The notes beneath the pieces are model-generated. The model saw nothing but the letters and a program-made list of their open reading frames with translations. It did no database searches and was not told the origin of the DNA. Below are positions 1 through 6,808 of a DNA stretch of 23,781 bases, piece after piece. The DNA is taken from assembly GCA_905372345.1 (NCBI GenBank), contig CAJPPE010000001.1, forward strand, positions 1-23,781, written 5' to 3'. The position numbers and the translations under genes were made by a program. How positions within the stretch are numbered: position 1 is the first letter of the stretch; each line of letters starts with the position of its first letter. Source of the DNA: an uncultured Treponema sp. GTDB lineage: Bacteria > Spirochaetota > Spirochaetia > Treponematales > Treponemataceae.

Positions 1-37
1 AAACCGAATGTTGAGGGTTCGAGTCCTTCCTGGCCTG
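1..37 (+). tRNA. tRNA-Trp, 3' part only
   Basis: This is the 3' portion of a tRNA beginning at nucleotide 37, just after the anticodon. The T arm is visible: stem GAGGG (13-17), loop TTCGAGT (18-24), stem CCTTC (25-29). The 3' acceptor strand CTGGCCT (30-36) and discriminator G (37) follow. No CCA is encoded. The anticodon lies outside the window, so identity rests on similarity to the 3' half of E. coli tRNA-Trp, on the G discriminator, and on the common bacterial position of tRNA-Trp directly before secE. Confidence 0.85.
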
Positions 38-60
38 TAATTTTAAAAAACGAGGTTTTT

Positions 61-240
61 ATGGCTAAAATTGGAACTTTTTGGAAAGAATGTATAGGCG
101 AGCTTAGAAAAGTTGTCTGGCCTACAGCTTCTGAAGTAGGGTCTTCAGTAAAAGTAGTGTTGATTTCTACCCTCATTGTAGCTGTTTTTCTCGGCGGTCT
201 TGATGCTTTCTTTATAGCTTGTGTGGGTTGGATATTTTAA
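61..240 (+). CDS. secE: SecE, preprotein translocase subunit
   Basis: A 59-residue protein starting MAKIGTFWKECIGELRKVVW. SecE is the essential small membrane subunit of the SecYEG channel; it clamps SecY. The sequence shows the short single-helix form: an amphipathic N-terminal helix (residues 4-20) with the family-typical E-L-x-K-V-x-W-P motif (14-21), then one hydrophobic membrane segment (about 31-57). A GAGG at 52-55 serves as a weak ribosome binding site 5 nt before ATG, at the edge of a small AAAAAC/GTTTTT dyad. The gene sits 23 nt after tRNA-Trp and 3 nt before nusG, the usual bacterial order. Its identity follows from motif, size and neighbours. Confidence 0.95.
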   Translation: MAKIGTFWKECIGELRKVVWPTASEVGSSVKVVLISTLIVAVFLGGLDAFFIACVGWIF

Positions 241-243
241 GTA

Positions 244-801
244 ATGGCTAAGGCTTGGTACATTCTTCATACCTATTCGGGATATGAGAATAAAATTGAA
301 AGAACAATACGTACTCTGATAGAAAAAGGGCTTATTTCTGCAGATTTCGTTACAGATGTAAAGATACCTGAAGAACTTGTAATTGAAAATAAGGGCGGAA
401 AAAAACGCAATGTTAAACGCAAGTTTCTTCCCGGTTATATGCTGGTAGAAATGAATCTTCCCGATCTCGGCTGGAAAAGTGTTTGCTCCGAAATCCGTAA
501 AATTCAAGGTGTTACAGGCTTCTTGGGAACAGCGGGAAATGAAAAACCTCAGCCTATTTCTCCCGATGAAGCTAAAGAAATCCTACAAAAAACAGGGGAA
601 ATTAAGGGCGACAAGAATATCCGAGTTATTCAGAATTTCAGTGAAGGACAGCATGTTAAAATCATCGAAGGCGCTTTTGCCTCGTTTACCGGCGTTATCG
701 ATGAAGTTATGGCAGATAAAAATAAGTTAAGAGTTATGGTAGCGATCTTCGGCCGTACTACACCGGTCGAAGTCGAAATGTCTCAAGCCGAAATCATTTA
801 A
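244..801 (+). CDS. nusG: NusG, transcription elongation/antitermination factor
   Basis: A protein of 185 residues, normal family length. NusG binds RNA polymerase across the active cleft, suppresses pausing, links polymerase to Rho and to ribosomal protein S10. The NGN domain occupies about residues 3-115, beginning with the typical KAWYILHTYSGYENKIER and containing the FLPGYMLVEM core strand (61-70). A linker leads to the KOW domain (about 134-180) with EGQHVKIIEGAFASFTG. It starts 3 nt after the secE stop, without a clear Shine-Dalgarno sequence of its own, so translational coupling to secE is likely. There are no large insertions, unlike some spirochaete-related NusG proteins. Confidence 0.97.
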   Translation: MAKAWYILHTYSGYENKIERTIRTLIEKGLISADFVTDVKIPEELVIENKGGKKRNVKRKFLPGYMLVEMNLPDLGWKSVCSEIRKIQGVTGFLGTAGNEKPQPISPDEAKEILQKTGEIKGDKNIRVIQNFSEGQHVKIIEGAFASFTGVIDEVMADKNKLRVMVAIFGRTTPVEVEMSQAEII

Positions 802-810
802 ATTTTAAAA

Positions 811-871
811 AAGGTGCGGTGCTTGGCATCGGCACTTTAATTGTATATTACGGGAGGAGGAAATACCTCCG
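811..871 (+). promoter_or_regulatory. Structured rplK leader, candidate L1 autoregulatory site
   Basis: The 91-nt gap between nusG and rplK holds two potential hairpins. The first (811-838) pairs AAG(G)TGC-GGTGC with GCATC-(G)-GCACTT around a TTG loop. The second (851-871) can form either GGAGG/CCTCC (856-860 with 866-870) or a shifted CGG-AGG/CCTCCG pairing with a bulged G. In many bacteria L1 represses its own operon by binding a 23S-rRNA-like fold in the L11 leader; this leader is in the right place. The match to the L1 consensus has not been verified. Confidence 0.4.
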
Positions 872-892
872 TTTGTACCGGAAGGAGAGAAG

Positions 893-1324
893 ATGGCAAA
901 GAAAAAGGTTGTGACACAGATTAAACTTCAGTGTCCCGCAGGAAAAGCAACTCCTGCGCCGCCTGTAGGCCCGGCTCTAGGTCCGCACGGTGTAAGTGCA
1001 CCTCAGTTTGTACAGCAGTTTAATGACCGTACAAAGTCCATGGAGCCCGGTTTGGTTATCCCCGTTGTTATTACGGTATATGCCGATAAGAGTTTTACTT
1101 TTATCCTCAAAACACCGCCGGCATCGGTTTTAATCAAAAAAGCCTGTAAGATTGAAAAAGGTTCTGCCACATCGGTTACTGCAAAAGTTGGGAAACTTTC
1201 AAAGGCCGCATTGGAAGAAATCGCAAAAACAAAGATGCCCGATATCAATGCGAACGACATTGAAGCTGCAAAGAAAATCATTGCAGGAACTGCACGAAGC
1301 ATGGGTGTAGAGGTGGAGCGCTAG
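893..1324 (+). CDS. rplK: Ribosomal protein L11
   Basis: A 143-residue L11 (family 140-143). L11 sits at the base of the L7/L12 stalk, binds 23S rRNA helices 43/44 and shapes the GTPase-associated centre and thiostrepton site. The N-terminal domain (about 1-70) carries the [12 protein letters not shown] motif that contacts factors. The C-terminal rRNA-binding domain (about 76-143) ends with [14 protein letters not shown], typical of the family. AAGGAG at 882-887 lies 5 nt before the ATG. The stop codon is one nucleotide away from the rplA start, so L11 and L1 are coupled. Confidence 0.98.
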   Translation: MAKKKVVTQIKLQCPAGKATPAPPVGPALGPHGVSAPQFVQQFNDRTKSMEPGLVIPVVITVYADKSFTFILKTPPASVLIKKACKIEKGSATSVTAKVGKLSKAALEEIAKTKMPDINANDIEAAKKIIAGTARSMGVEVER

Positions 1325-1325
1325 T

Positions 1326-2006
1326 ATGAAACACGGAAAAAATTACAAAAATGCACTTGCAAAGTATGATTCTGCAGCATCCTACGAGCTTCCCAAGGCT
1401 GTTGATATTGTCAAAGAGCTTAAATACGCCAAATTCGATGAAACAGTTGAAGTTCATGTAAGTTTGACCCTTGGTAAGGGACAGAGCGTTAGAGATACCC
1501 TTGTTCTCCCTCATCAGTTTAGGGGTGAAAAAAAGGTTTTGGTTTTTTGTACGGACGACAGAGTAAAAGAAGCTCTTGACGCAGGAGCTGCTTATGCCGG
1601 TTCTACGGAGTATATCGAAAAGGTAAAGGGCGGCTGGCTCGATTTTGACATTGCCGTTGCTACCCCCGATATGATGAAGGATGTAGGCCGCTTGGGTATG
1701 GTGCTCGGCCGCAGAGGTTTAATGCCTAACCCCAAGACAGGAACGGTTACAACGGATATTGCAAGCGCTATAAACGAGCTTAAAAAAGGCCGTGTAGAAT
1801 TCCGTGCCGATAAGGGCGGAGTTGTTCATCTCCCTGTTGGAAAGGTTTCTATGGATTCTTCCAAGATTGCAGAAAACGTACAGGCTCTTATCAACGAAAC
1901 AATGAGAAAAAAGCCTGCCGATGCAAAGGGTGACTATATCAGATCCGTATCGATTAGTTCGACAATGGGCCCCGGTGTTTGGGTTGATTATAAGGTAGGA
2001 GAGTAA
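1326..2006 (+). CDS. rplA: Ribosomal protein L1
   Basis: A 226-residue L1 (usual 225-235). L1 forms the mobile stalk next to the E site and, in many bacteria, represses translation of the L11-L1 operon. Family landmarks: FDETVEVHVSLTLG in domain I (about 38-51), the central domain with GRLGMVLGRRGLMPNPKTGTV (about 124-144), and the C-terminal domain I return ending SSTMGPGVWVDY. The start ATG follows the rplK stop by 1 nt. The stop is only 2 nt before rplJ, leaving no room for the separate L10 leader that many bacteria have here. Confidence 0.98.
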   Translation: MKHGKNYKNALAKYDSAASYELPKAVDIVKELKYAKFDETVEVHVSLTLGKGQSVRDTLVLPHQFRGEKKVLVFCTDDRVKEALDAGAAYAGSTEYIEKVKGGWLDFDIAVATPDMMKDVGRLGMVLGRRGLMPNPKTGTVTTDIASAINELKKGRVEFRADKGGVVHLPVGKVSMDSSKIAENVQALINETMRKKPADAKGDYIRSVSISSTMGPGVWVDYKVGE

Positions 2007-2008
2007 AA

Positions 2009-2626
2009 ATGGCATTAAGAACAAAAAATCCGAATCGCCAAAAAACCGAAGCGATTGAAAGCATCAAAAACGATGTAAAAGCCTCCTCCGCTTTTATTTT
2101 TACCGAGTACAGAGGCTTAAAGGTTGAGCAAATCACTGAGCTCCGCAAAAAGCTCAGAGAAAATGCTTGCACATACAAGGTTGTACGCAATAATTTCGCA
2201 CGCATTGCTTTTGAAGATGCCGATATTAAGGATGTAGATTCTTGGTTAACCGGACCTACAGCCTTGGCTATGATTGCAGAAGATGCAAACCTTGCTGCTA
2301 AGACCTTGTTTGAATATGCAAAAGATGCCCCCGCTCTTGTAATTAAGGGTGCGGTAGTTGACGGTGAAATTTATGATGCCAAACAAATCGAGGCATTTTC
2401 AAAGCTTCCCGGCAAAAAAGATCTTATTGCAATGTTTATGTCTACAGTCAATGCTACAACTTCCAAGTTTGTACGCACCTTACAGGCGATTGTGGATAAG
2501 GGCGGTGCCCAAGGTGCAGCTCCCGCAGAAGCAAAAGCTGCAGCTCCTGCTTCAGAGGAAAAAGCGGCTGATACGCCGGCCGAACAGCCTGCAGAGTCTG
2601 CTCCCGAAGCGGCTCCCGAGGCTTAA
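2009..2626 (+). CDS. rplJ: Ribosomal protein L10 with extended C-terminus
   Basis: A 205-residue L10; most bacterial L10 proteins are about 165-180. L10 anchors the L7/L12 dimers to 23S rRNA. The N-terminal rRNA-binding domain has FIFTEYRGLKVEQITELRKKLR (about 29-50) and the expected VVRNNFAR strand. The helix expected to bind L7/L12 lies at about 140-158 (TSKFVRTLQAIVDKG). Beyond it is an extra tail of some 40 residues made almost wholly of Ala, Pro, Glu, Lys and Ser, low-complexity and probably disordered. It ends 116 nt before rplL, in a run of hairpins. The identity is certain; the role of the tail is unknown. Confidence 0.97.
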   Translation: MALRTKNPNRQKTEAIESIKNDVKASSAFIFTEYRGLKVEQITELRKKLRENACTYKVVRNNFARIAFEDADIKDVDSWLTGPTALAMIAEDANLAAKTLFEYAKDAPALVIKGAVVDGEIYDAKQIEAFSKLPGKKDLIAMFMSTVNATTSKFVRTLQAIVDKGGAQGAAPAEAKAAAPASEEKAADTPAEQPAESAPEAAPEA

Positions 2627-2632
2627 AACAAG

Positions 2633-2728
2633 CTTTCGGATATTTCCGAAAGAAGTTAAGCAGTCAGGCTTCAAAAGCTGACCCCCTGTCTGCTTAAGGT
2701 GCTTAAAAAGCACAAAAATTTAATTTTT
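2633..2728 (+). promoter_or_regulatory. Four consecutive dyads between rplJ and rplL
   Basis: Nearly the whole rplJ-rplL gap folds locally. (1) 2633-2652: perfect 8-bp stem CTTTCGGA/TCCGAAAG, TATT loop. (2) 2656-2697: 13-bp stem TTAAGCAGTCAGG with CCTGTCTGCTTAA, one T-T mismatch, 16-nt loop. (3) 2699-2713: perfect 6-bp stem GTGCTT/AAGCAC, AAA loop. (4) 2714-2728: AAAAATT-T-AATTTTT, directly before the rplL ribosome binding site. None has a proper downstream T-run, so these look like RNA processing, stability or translation-control elements rather than a plain terminator. L7/L12 is needed at several copies per ribosome, which such a site could serve. Confidence 0.75.
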
Positions 2729-2742
2729 AAGGAGAAGATAAT

Positions 2743-3132
2743 ATGGCAGCATTAACAAATGAACAAATTATTGAAGCAATCGGCGAAAAAACGATTCTCG
2801 AACTTTCCGAGCTTATCAAGGCTATGGAAGAAAAATTCGGTGTAACAGCCGCTGCTCCCGTTGCAGTAGTTGCGGGCGGAGCTGCAGGAGGCGGAGCCTC
2901 TGAAGAAGAGAAAACAGAATTCACTGTTACTCTTAAAGGACTTTCCGATCCCGGTAAAAAGATCGGTGTTATTAAAGAAGTTCGAAACGTTGTTCCCGGC
3001 CTCGGCTTGAAAGAAGCTAAAGAGCTCGTTGAAGGAGCTCCGAAAGTCCTTAAAGAAGATGTTTCTAAAGAAGAAGCAGCCAAAATTAAGGAAGCTATTA
3101 CAGCCGCCGGCGGTGAAGTTGAAATTGCTTAA
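2743..3132 (+). CDS. rplL: Ribosomal protein L7/L12
   Basis: A 129-residue L7/L12 (usual 120-130). As multicopy dimers on L10 it recruits and activates translational GTPases. The N-terminal dimerisation domain (1-35) reads [20 protein letters not shown]. It is followed by a flexible Ala/Gly hinge (about 36-58) and the C-terminal factor-binding domain (about 60-129) with [21 protein letters not shown] and [20 protein letters not shown] strong AAGGAG (2729-2734) precedes the ATG, so it has its own efficient initiation site. It is flanked by structured DNA on both sides, consistent with expression independent of rplJ and rpoB. Confidence 0.98.
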   Translation: MAALTNEQIIEAIGEKTILELSELIKAMEEKFGVTAAAPVAVVAGGAAGGGASEEEKTEFTVTLKGLSDPGKKIGVIKEVRNVVPGLGLKEAKELVEGAPKVLKEDVSKEEAAKIKEAITAAGGEVEIA

Positions 3133-3143
3133 TGAGCAAAATA

Positions 3144-3193
3144 CCGGCTTTATGCCGGACCTTGTTGTGCTTCTTCTAAAAAGAAGCACAACA
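3144..3193 (+). promoter_or_regulatory. Two hairpins downstream of rplL
   Basis: Directly after the rplL stop lie CCGGC-TTTAT-GCCGG (3144-3158) and a perfect 13-bp stem TGTTGTGCTTCTT/AAGAAGCACAACA (3163-3175 with 3181-3193, loop CTAAA). Neither is followed by a T-run. In E. coli the rplL-rpoB gap contains an RNase III processing hairpin; the long stem here could be its analogue, which is an inference from position only. Confidence 0.6.
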
Positions 3194-3215
3194 GCATAGA
3201 CAATGAATTTTCTCT

Positions 3216-3250
3216 AAGACTTCCTGTATGAATTCTCAGGAAGTCTTTTT
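3216..3250 (+). terminator. Intrinsic terminator/attenuator between rplL and rpoB
   Basis: A perfect 11-bp stem, AAGACTTCCTG (3216-3226) with CAGGAAGTCTT (3237-3247), runs straight into TTTTT (3246-3250). This is a standard Rho-independent terminator. rpoB starts only 31 nt downstream and no promoter is evident between them, so the element most likely acts by partial termination and lowers rpoBC expression relative to the ribosomal proteins. Confidence 0.85.
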
Positions 3251-3280
3251 GTGATTAAATATAGACTTGGGGGGTAATGG

Positions 3281-6200
3281 ATGTTTGCAAGAGGTCAAAA
3301 AATAGATCGAAGGTATTACGGTAAGGATGTTCCGAATTTTATGGAGCTTCCTAATCTCATCGATATTCAGATTCAATCTTACAATAAATTTTTAAACAAA
3401 GAAAAAAAGACAGATGAGACCGAGATTGAGGGCTTAGAATCGGTATTCCATACAACTTTTCCTATCGAAAGTACAAATGAAGACATGGCTTTGCAATATC
3501 TATCCTATTCTCTCGATTATGATAGTATTAAATTTTCTGAAATTGAATGCAAACAAAAGGGACTTACTTATTCCGTTCCTTTAAAAGCCGAAATAGACTT
3601 ATTTTTTAAAGAAACTAAGGAAATTCGCCGCAAAAACATCTACATGGGCGATATTCCTCTGATGACGGAAAGAGGAACCTTTATTATCAACGGAGCGGAA
3701 AGGGTTGTAGTTTCTCAGATTCACCGTTCTCCGGGTGTAATCTTTTCGCATGAAAAGGGTGTTTACTCAAGCCGCATTATTCCCTACCGAGGAACATGGC
3801 TTGAATTTGAAATAGATCAGAAAAAAGAGCTTATTTATGCAAAGCTTGACAGTAAAAAGCGAATTTTAGGTACGATATTTTTGCGCGCTCTCGGATATGA
3901 CACAAGAGAAAAAATTATCGACCTTTTCTATAAAACAAAGACAGCAAAAATATCTCCGGATAGGACTGAGTACGAAGAGTTAATCGGTCAGGTACTGGCC
4001 AGAGATGTCTTTGTAAAGGGTGAAGACGGCGAAAAGCGTAAGATGCATCAAGCCGGCGAAAAAATTCATCCACACAACATCGACGATTTAATCCAAAGCG
4101 GAGTTAAAAAGATAACGATAATCGACTTTAAGGGAAAAGACTCTTTGGATTCTCAGATTATTATCAACTGTTTTGAAAGGGAAGAAATCAAGTATACTCC
4201 CGATCCGGCCGTAAACGATGAGCCGACAGTTGAAGATGCTTTAAACGCAGTCTACAGCGTTATCCGTCCCGGAGATCCTATTACCTACGAAAATGCAAAA
4301 GAAGACCTGCATAATATGTTCTTTACGGCTCGCCGGTATGATATAGGTAAAGTCGGCCGATATAAATTAAACAAAAAATTCGACTACCCGGATGAGGTGC
4401 AAGGTACAACCTTAATTGAAGAAGATATATTTAAGACCATGAAATTTTTGATCAAGGTTTACATAGGTGAAGAAAGCATTGACGATATCGACCACTTAGG
4501 AAACAGGCGAATTAGGTCAGTCGGCGAAATTATGACCGATGTTCTAAAAAAAGCCTTTTCCAGAATGGAACGTATTGCCCGTGACAGGATGAGTTCTAAG
4601 GAAATGGATACCATCAAGCCTCAGGACTTAATTTCCATTAAGCCCATAGTTGCGGCTATTAAAGAATTCTTCGGAGCAAGCCAGTTGTCCCAGTTTATGG
4701 ATCAGGTAAACCCCTTGGCCGAACTTACTCATAAGCGCCGTCTTAATGCCTTAGGCCCCGGCGGTCTTTCGCGCGACAGGGCAGGCTTTGAGGTACGAGA
4801 AGTTCACTATACCCACTACGGAAGAATGTGCCCGATCGAAACCCCTGAAGGTCCGAACATCGGTCTTATCGTTTCTATGGCAAACTATGCCCGCGTAAAT
4901 GAATACGGCTTTTTGGAGGCTCCCTATGTAAAGGTTGTAAACGGGGTTGCTACCCGCGAAATCGAGTACTTGTCTGCAATGGATGAAGACAAGTATTTTA
5001 TCGGACAGGTTTCTTCCGCTATCGGAAAGGACGGAAAGATCAATACGGATCAAGTTTCGTGCCGAAAACTTGGAGACTATACTTCAATAAGCCCGAAAGA
5101 TATTCAGTACATGGATGTTTCGCCTAAACAGATTATATCCGTTTCGGCTTCTCTAATTCCCTTCCTTGAACATGACGACGCTAACCGTGCCCTCATGGGC
5201 TCTAACATGCAGCGTCAGGCTGTTCCTTTAGTTTTCCCCGAACCTCCGCGAGTCGGAACCGGTATGGAAAAAAAGTGCGCCTATGATTCGGGCGTTTTGG
5301 TTAAGGCAAAAAGATCGGGAAAGGTTGAGTTTGTTTCTTCCGATACGATTATCATAGCCCCCGAAAAGGGAAAAAATAAAGAAGACAAGGACGAATATAC
5401 TCTCTTAAAATATCAAAGGACGAACCAAGAAACCTGTTACCATCAGCGCCCCATCGTCAATGTAGGCGATACGGTCAAGGCAGGCCAGCCCATAGCTGAC
5501 GGTCCTGCAACCTATAACGGAGAATTGGCCCTAGGCCGAAATATCCTTGTAGGATTCGTTCCTTGGAACGGTTATAACTATGAAGACGCTATCTTAATTT
5601 CACGCAGGGTCGTAAAAGAAGATATGTTCACTTCTATCCATATAAAAGAGCTTTCAACCGATGTTCGGGAAACAAAGCTGGGTGCCGAAAAGATGACCTG
5701 CGATATTCCGAATAAGTCCGAAAAGAGTTTGGACGACCTCGACAGCGAAGGTATTATCCGCATAGGCTCTAAGGTAAAGCCCGGAGATATCCTTGTCGGA
5801 AAGGTTACTCCTAAAAGCGAAAGCGATACAACCCCCGAATTTAAGCTCCTTAATTCTATCTTCGGTGAAAAGGCTAAGGAAGTTCGGGATACATCTCTGC
5901 GTGTTCCCCACGGAACCGAGGGAACTGTTATCGATGTTCAGCGCTTAAAGAGGGATCAGGGGGATGACTTGAGCCCCGGTGTAGATGAAGTTGTAAAGGT
6001 CTTGATCGCTACAAAACGAAAACTTCGCGAGGGAGACAAGATGGCAGGACGCCACGGAAACAAGGGTCTTGTAGCCAGAATCCTCCCCGAAGAAGATATG
6101 CCCTACATGGAAGACGGAACACCTCTTGATATTTGTCTAAACCCGCTCGGTGTTCCATCCCGAATGAATGTTGGACAGATTTTGGAATCGGAGCTGGGAC

Positions 6201-6784
6201 TTGCAGGATTAAAATTGAATGAATGGTACGAGTCTCCGGTTTTTGAGTCTCCCAGCATGGAACAGATTGAAGCAAAGCTCAAGGCCGCAGGTTATCCTAC
6301 AAACTCTAAAGTAAAGCTCAGAGACGGCTTAACCGGCCGCCTCTTTGAAAACGAGGTATTTGTCGGGGTTATCTACTTCTTAAAGCTGGCTCACTTGGTA
6401 GACGACAAGATGCACGCCCGATCAACAGGCCCCTATTCTCTTGTTACCCAGCAGCCCTTGGGCGGTAAGGCTCAATTCGGCGGTCAGCGCTTGGGAGAAA
6501 TGGAAGTTTGGGCACTTGAAGCTTACGGTGCAGCCAACACCTTGCAGGAACTTATCACAATCAAGTCCGACGATATGCACGGACGATCTAAAATATATGA
6601 ATCCATCGTTAAGGGCGAGCCTTCAAGCTCTGCCGGTATCCCCGAATCCTTTAACGTATTGGTACAGGAATTAAGAGGTTTAGCTCTCGACTTTACAATC
6701 TATGATGCAAAGGGTCAGCAGATTCCTTTAACCGAAAGGGATGAAGAGCTAATTAAACGCGAAAAAACAAGTACTAACTTTTAA
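3281..6784 (+). CDS. rpoB: RNA polymerase beta subunit
   Basis: A complete beta subunit of 1167 residues, typical for spirochaetes and shorter than E. coli (1342) because lineage-specific insertions are absent. It builds half of the polymerase active-site cleft. Landmarks: [12 protein letters not shown] in the N-terminal lobe, the rifampicin pocket [13 protein letters not shown] (near 462-474) with [20 protein letters not shown], and the C-terminal clamp region [24 protein letters not shown]. Position 489 is Asn, matching E. coli Ser531, the change associated with intrinsic rifampicin resistance in spirochaetes. The start is supported by GGGGGG (3269-3274) and by an in-frame stop just upstream. 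rpoC follows after 24 nt. Confidence 0.99.
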   Translation: MFARGQKIDRRYYGKDVPNFMELPNLIDIQIQSYNKFLNKEKKTDETEIEGLESVFHTTFPIESTNEDMALQYLSYSLDYDSIKFSEIECKQKGLTYSVPLKAEIDLFFKETKEIRRKNIYMGDIPLMTERGTFIINGAERVVVSQIHRSPGVIFSHEKGVYSSRIIPYRGTWLEFEIDQKKELIYAKLDSKKRILGTIFLRALGYDTREKIIDLFYKTKTAKISPDRTEYEELIGQVLARDVFVKGEDGEKRKMHQAGEKIHPHNIDDLIQSGVKKITIIDFKGKDSLDSQIIINCFEREEIKYTPDPAVNDEPTVEDALNAVYSVIRPGDPITYENAKEDLHNMFFTARRYDIGKVGRYKLNKKFDYPDEVQGTTLIEEDIFKTMKFLIKVYIGEESIDDIDHLGNRRIRSVGEIMTDVLKKAFSRMERIARDRMSSKEMDTIKPQDLISIKPIVAAIKEFFGASQLSQFMDQVNPLAELTHKRRLNALGPGGLSRDRAGFEVREVHYTHYGRMCPIETPEGPNIGLIVSMANYARVNEYGFLEAPYVKVVNGVATREIEYLSAMDEDKYFIGQVSSAIGKDGKINTDQVSCRKLGDYTSISPKDIQYMDVSPKQIISVSASLIPFLEHDDANRALMGSNMQRQAVPLVFPEPPRVGTGMEKKCAYDSGVLVKAKRSGKVEFVSSDTIIIAPEKGKNKEDKDEYTLLKYQRTNQETCYHQRPIVNVGDTVKAGQPIADGPATYNGELALGRNILVGFVPWNGYNYEDAILISRRVVKEDMFTSIHIKELSTDVRETKLGAEKMTCDIPNKSEKSLDDLDSEGIIRIGSKVKPGDILVGKVTPKSESDTTPEFKLLNSIFGEKAKEVRDTSLRVPHGTEGTVIDVQRLKRDQGDDLSPGVDEVVKVLIATKRKLREGDKMAGRHGNKGLVARILPEEDMPYMEDGTPLDICLNPLGVPSRMNVGQILESELGLAGLKLNEWYESPVFESPSMEQIEAKLKAAGYPTNSKVKLRDGLTGRLFENEVFVGVIYFLKLAHLVDDKMHARSTGPYSLVTQQPLGGKAQFGGQRLGEMEVWALEAYGAANTLQELITIKSDDMHGRSKIYESIVKGEPSSSAGIPESFNVLVQELRGLALDFTIYDAKGQQIPLTERDEELIKREKTSTNF

Positions 6785-6808
6785 CGGAAGTAAGGAGAGG
6801 GAAAGATT

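Noticed and set aside
145..507. A 120-codon open frame on the - strand across secE/nusG.
   Set aside because: It lies entirely over two certain genes, has no family motifs and reads like shadow coding.
2752..3189. Long open frames on the - strand opposite rplL.
   Set aside because: The composition bias of rplL opens these frames; no ribosome site or recognisable domain.
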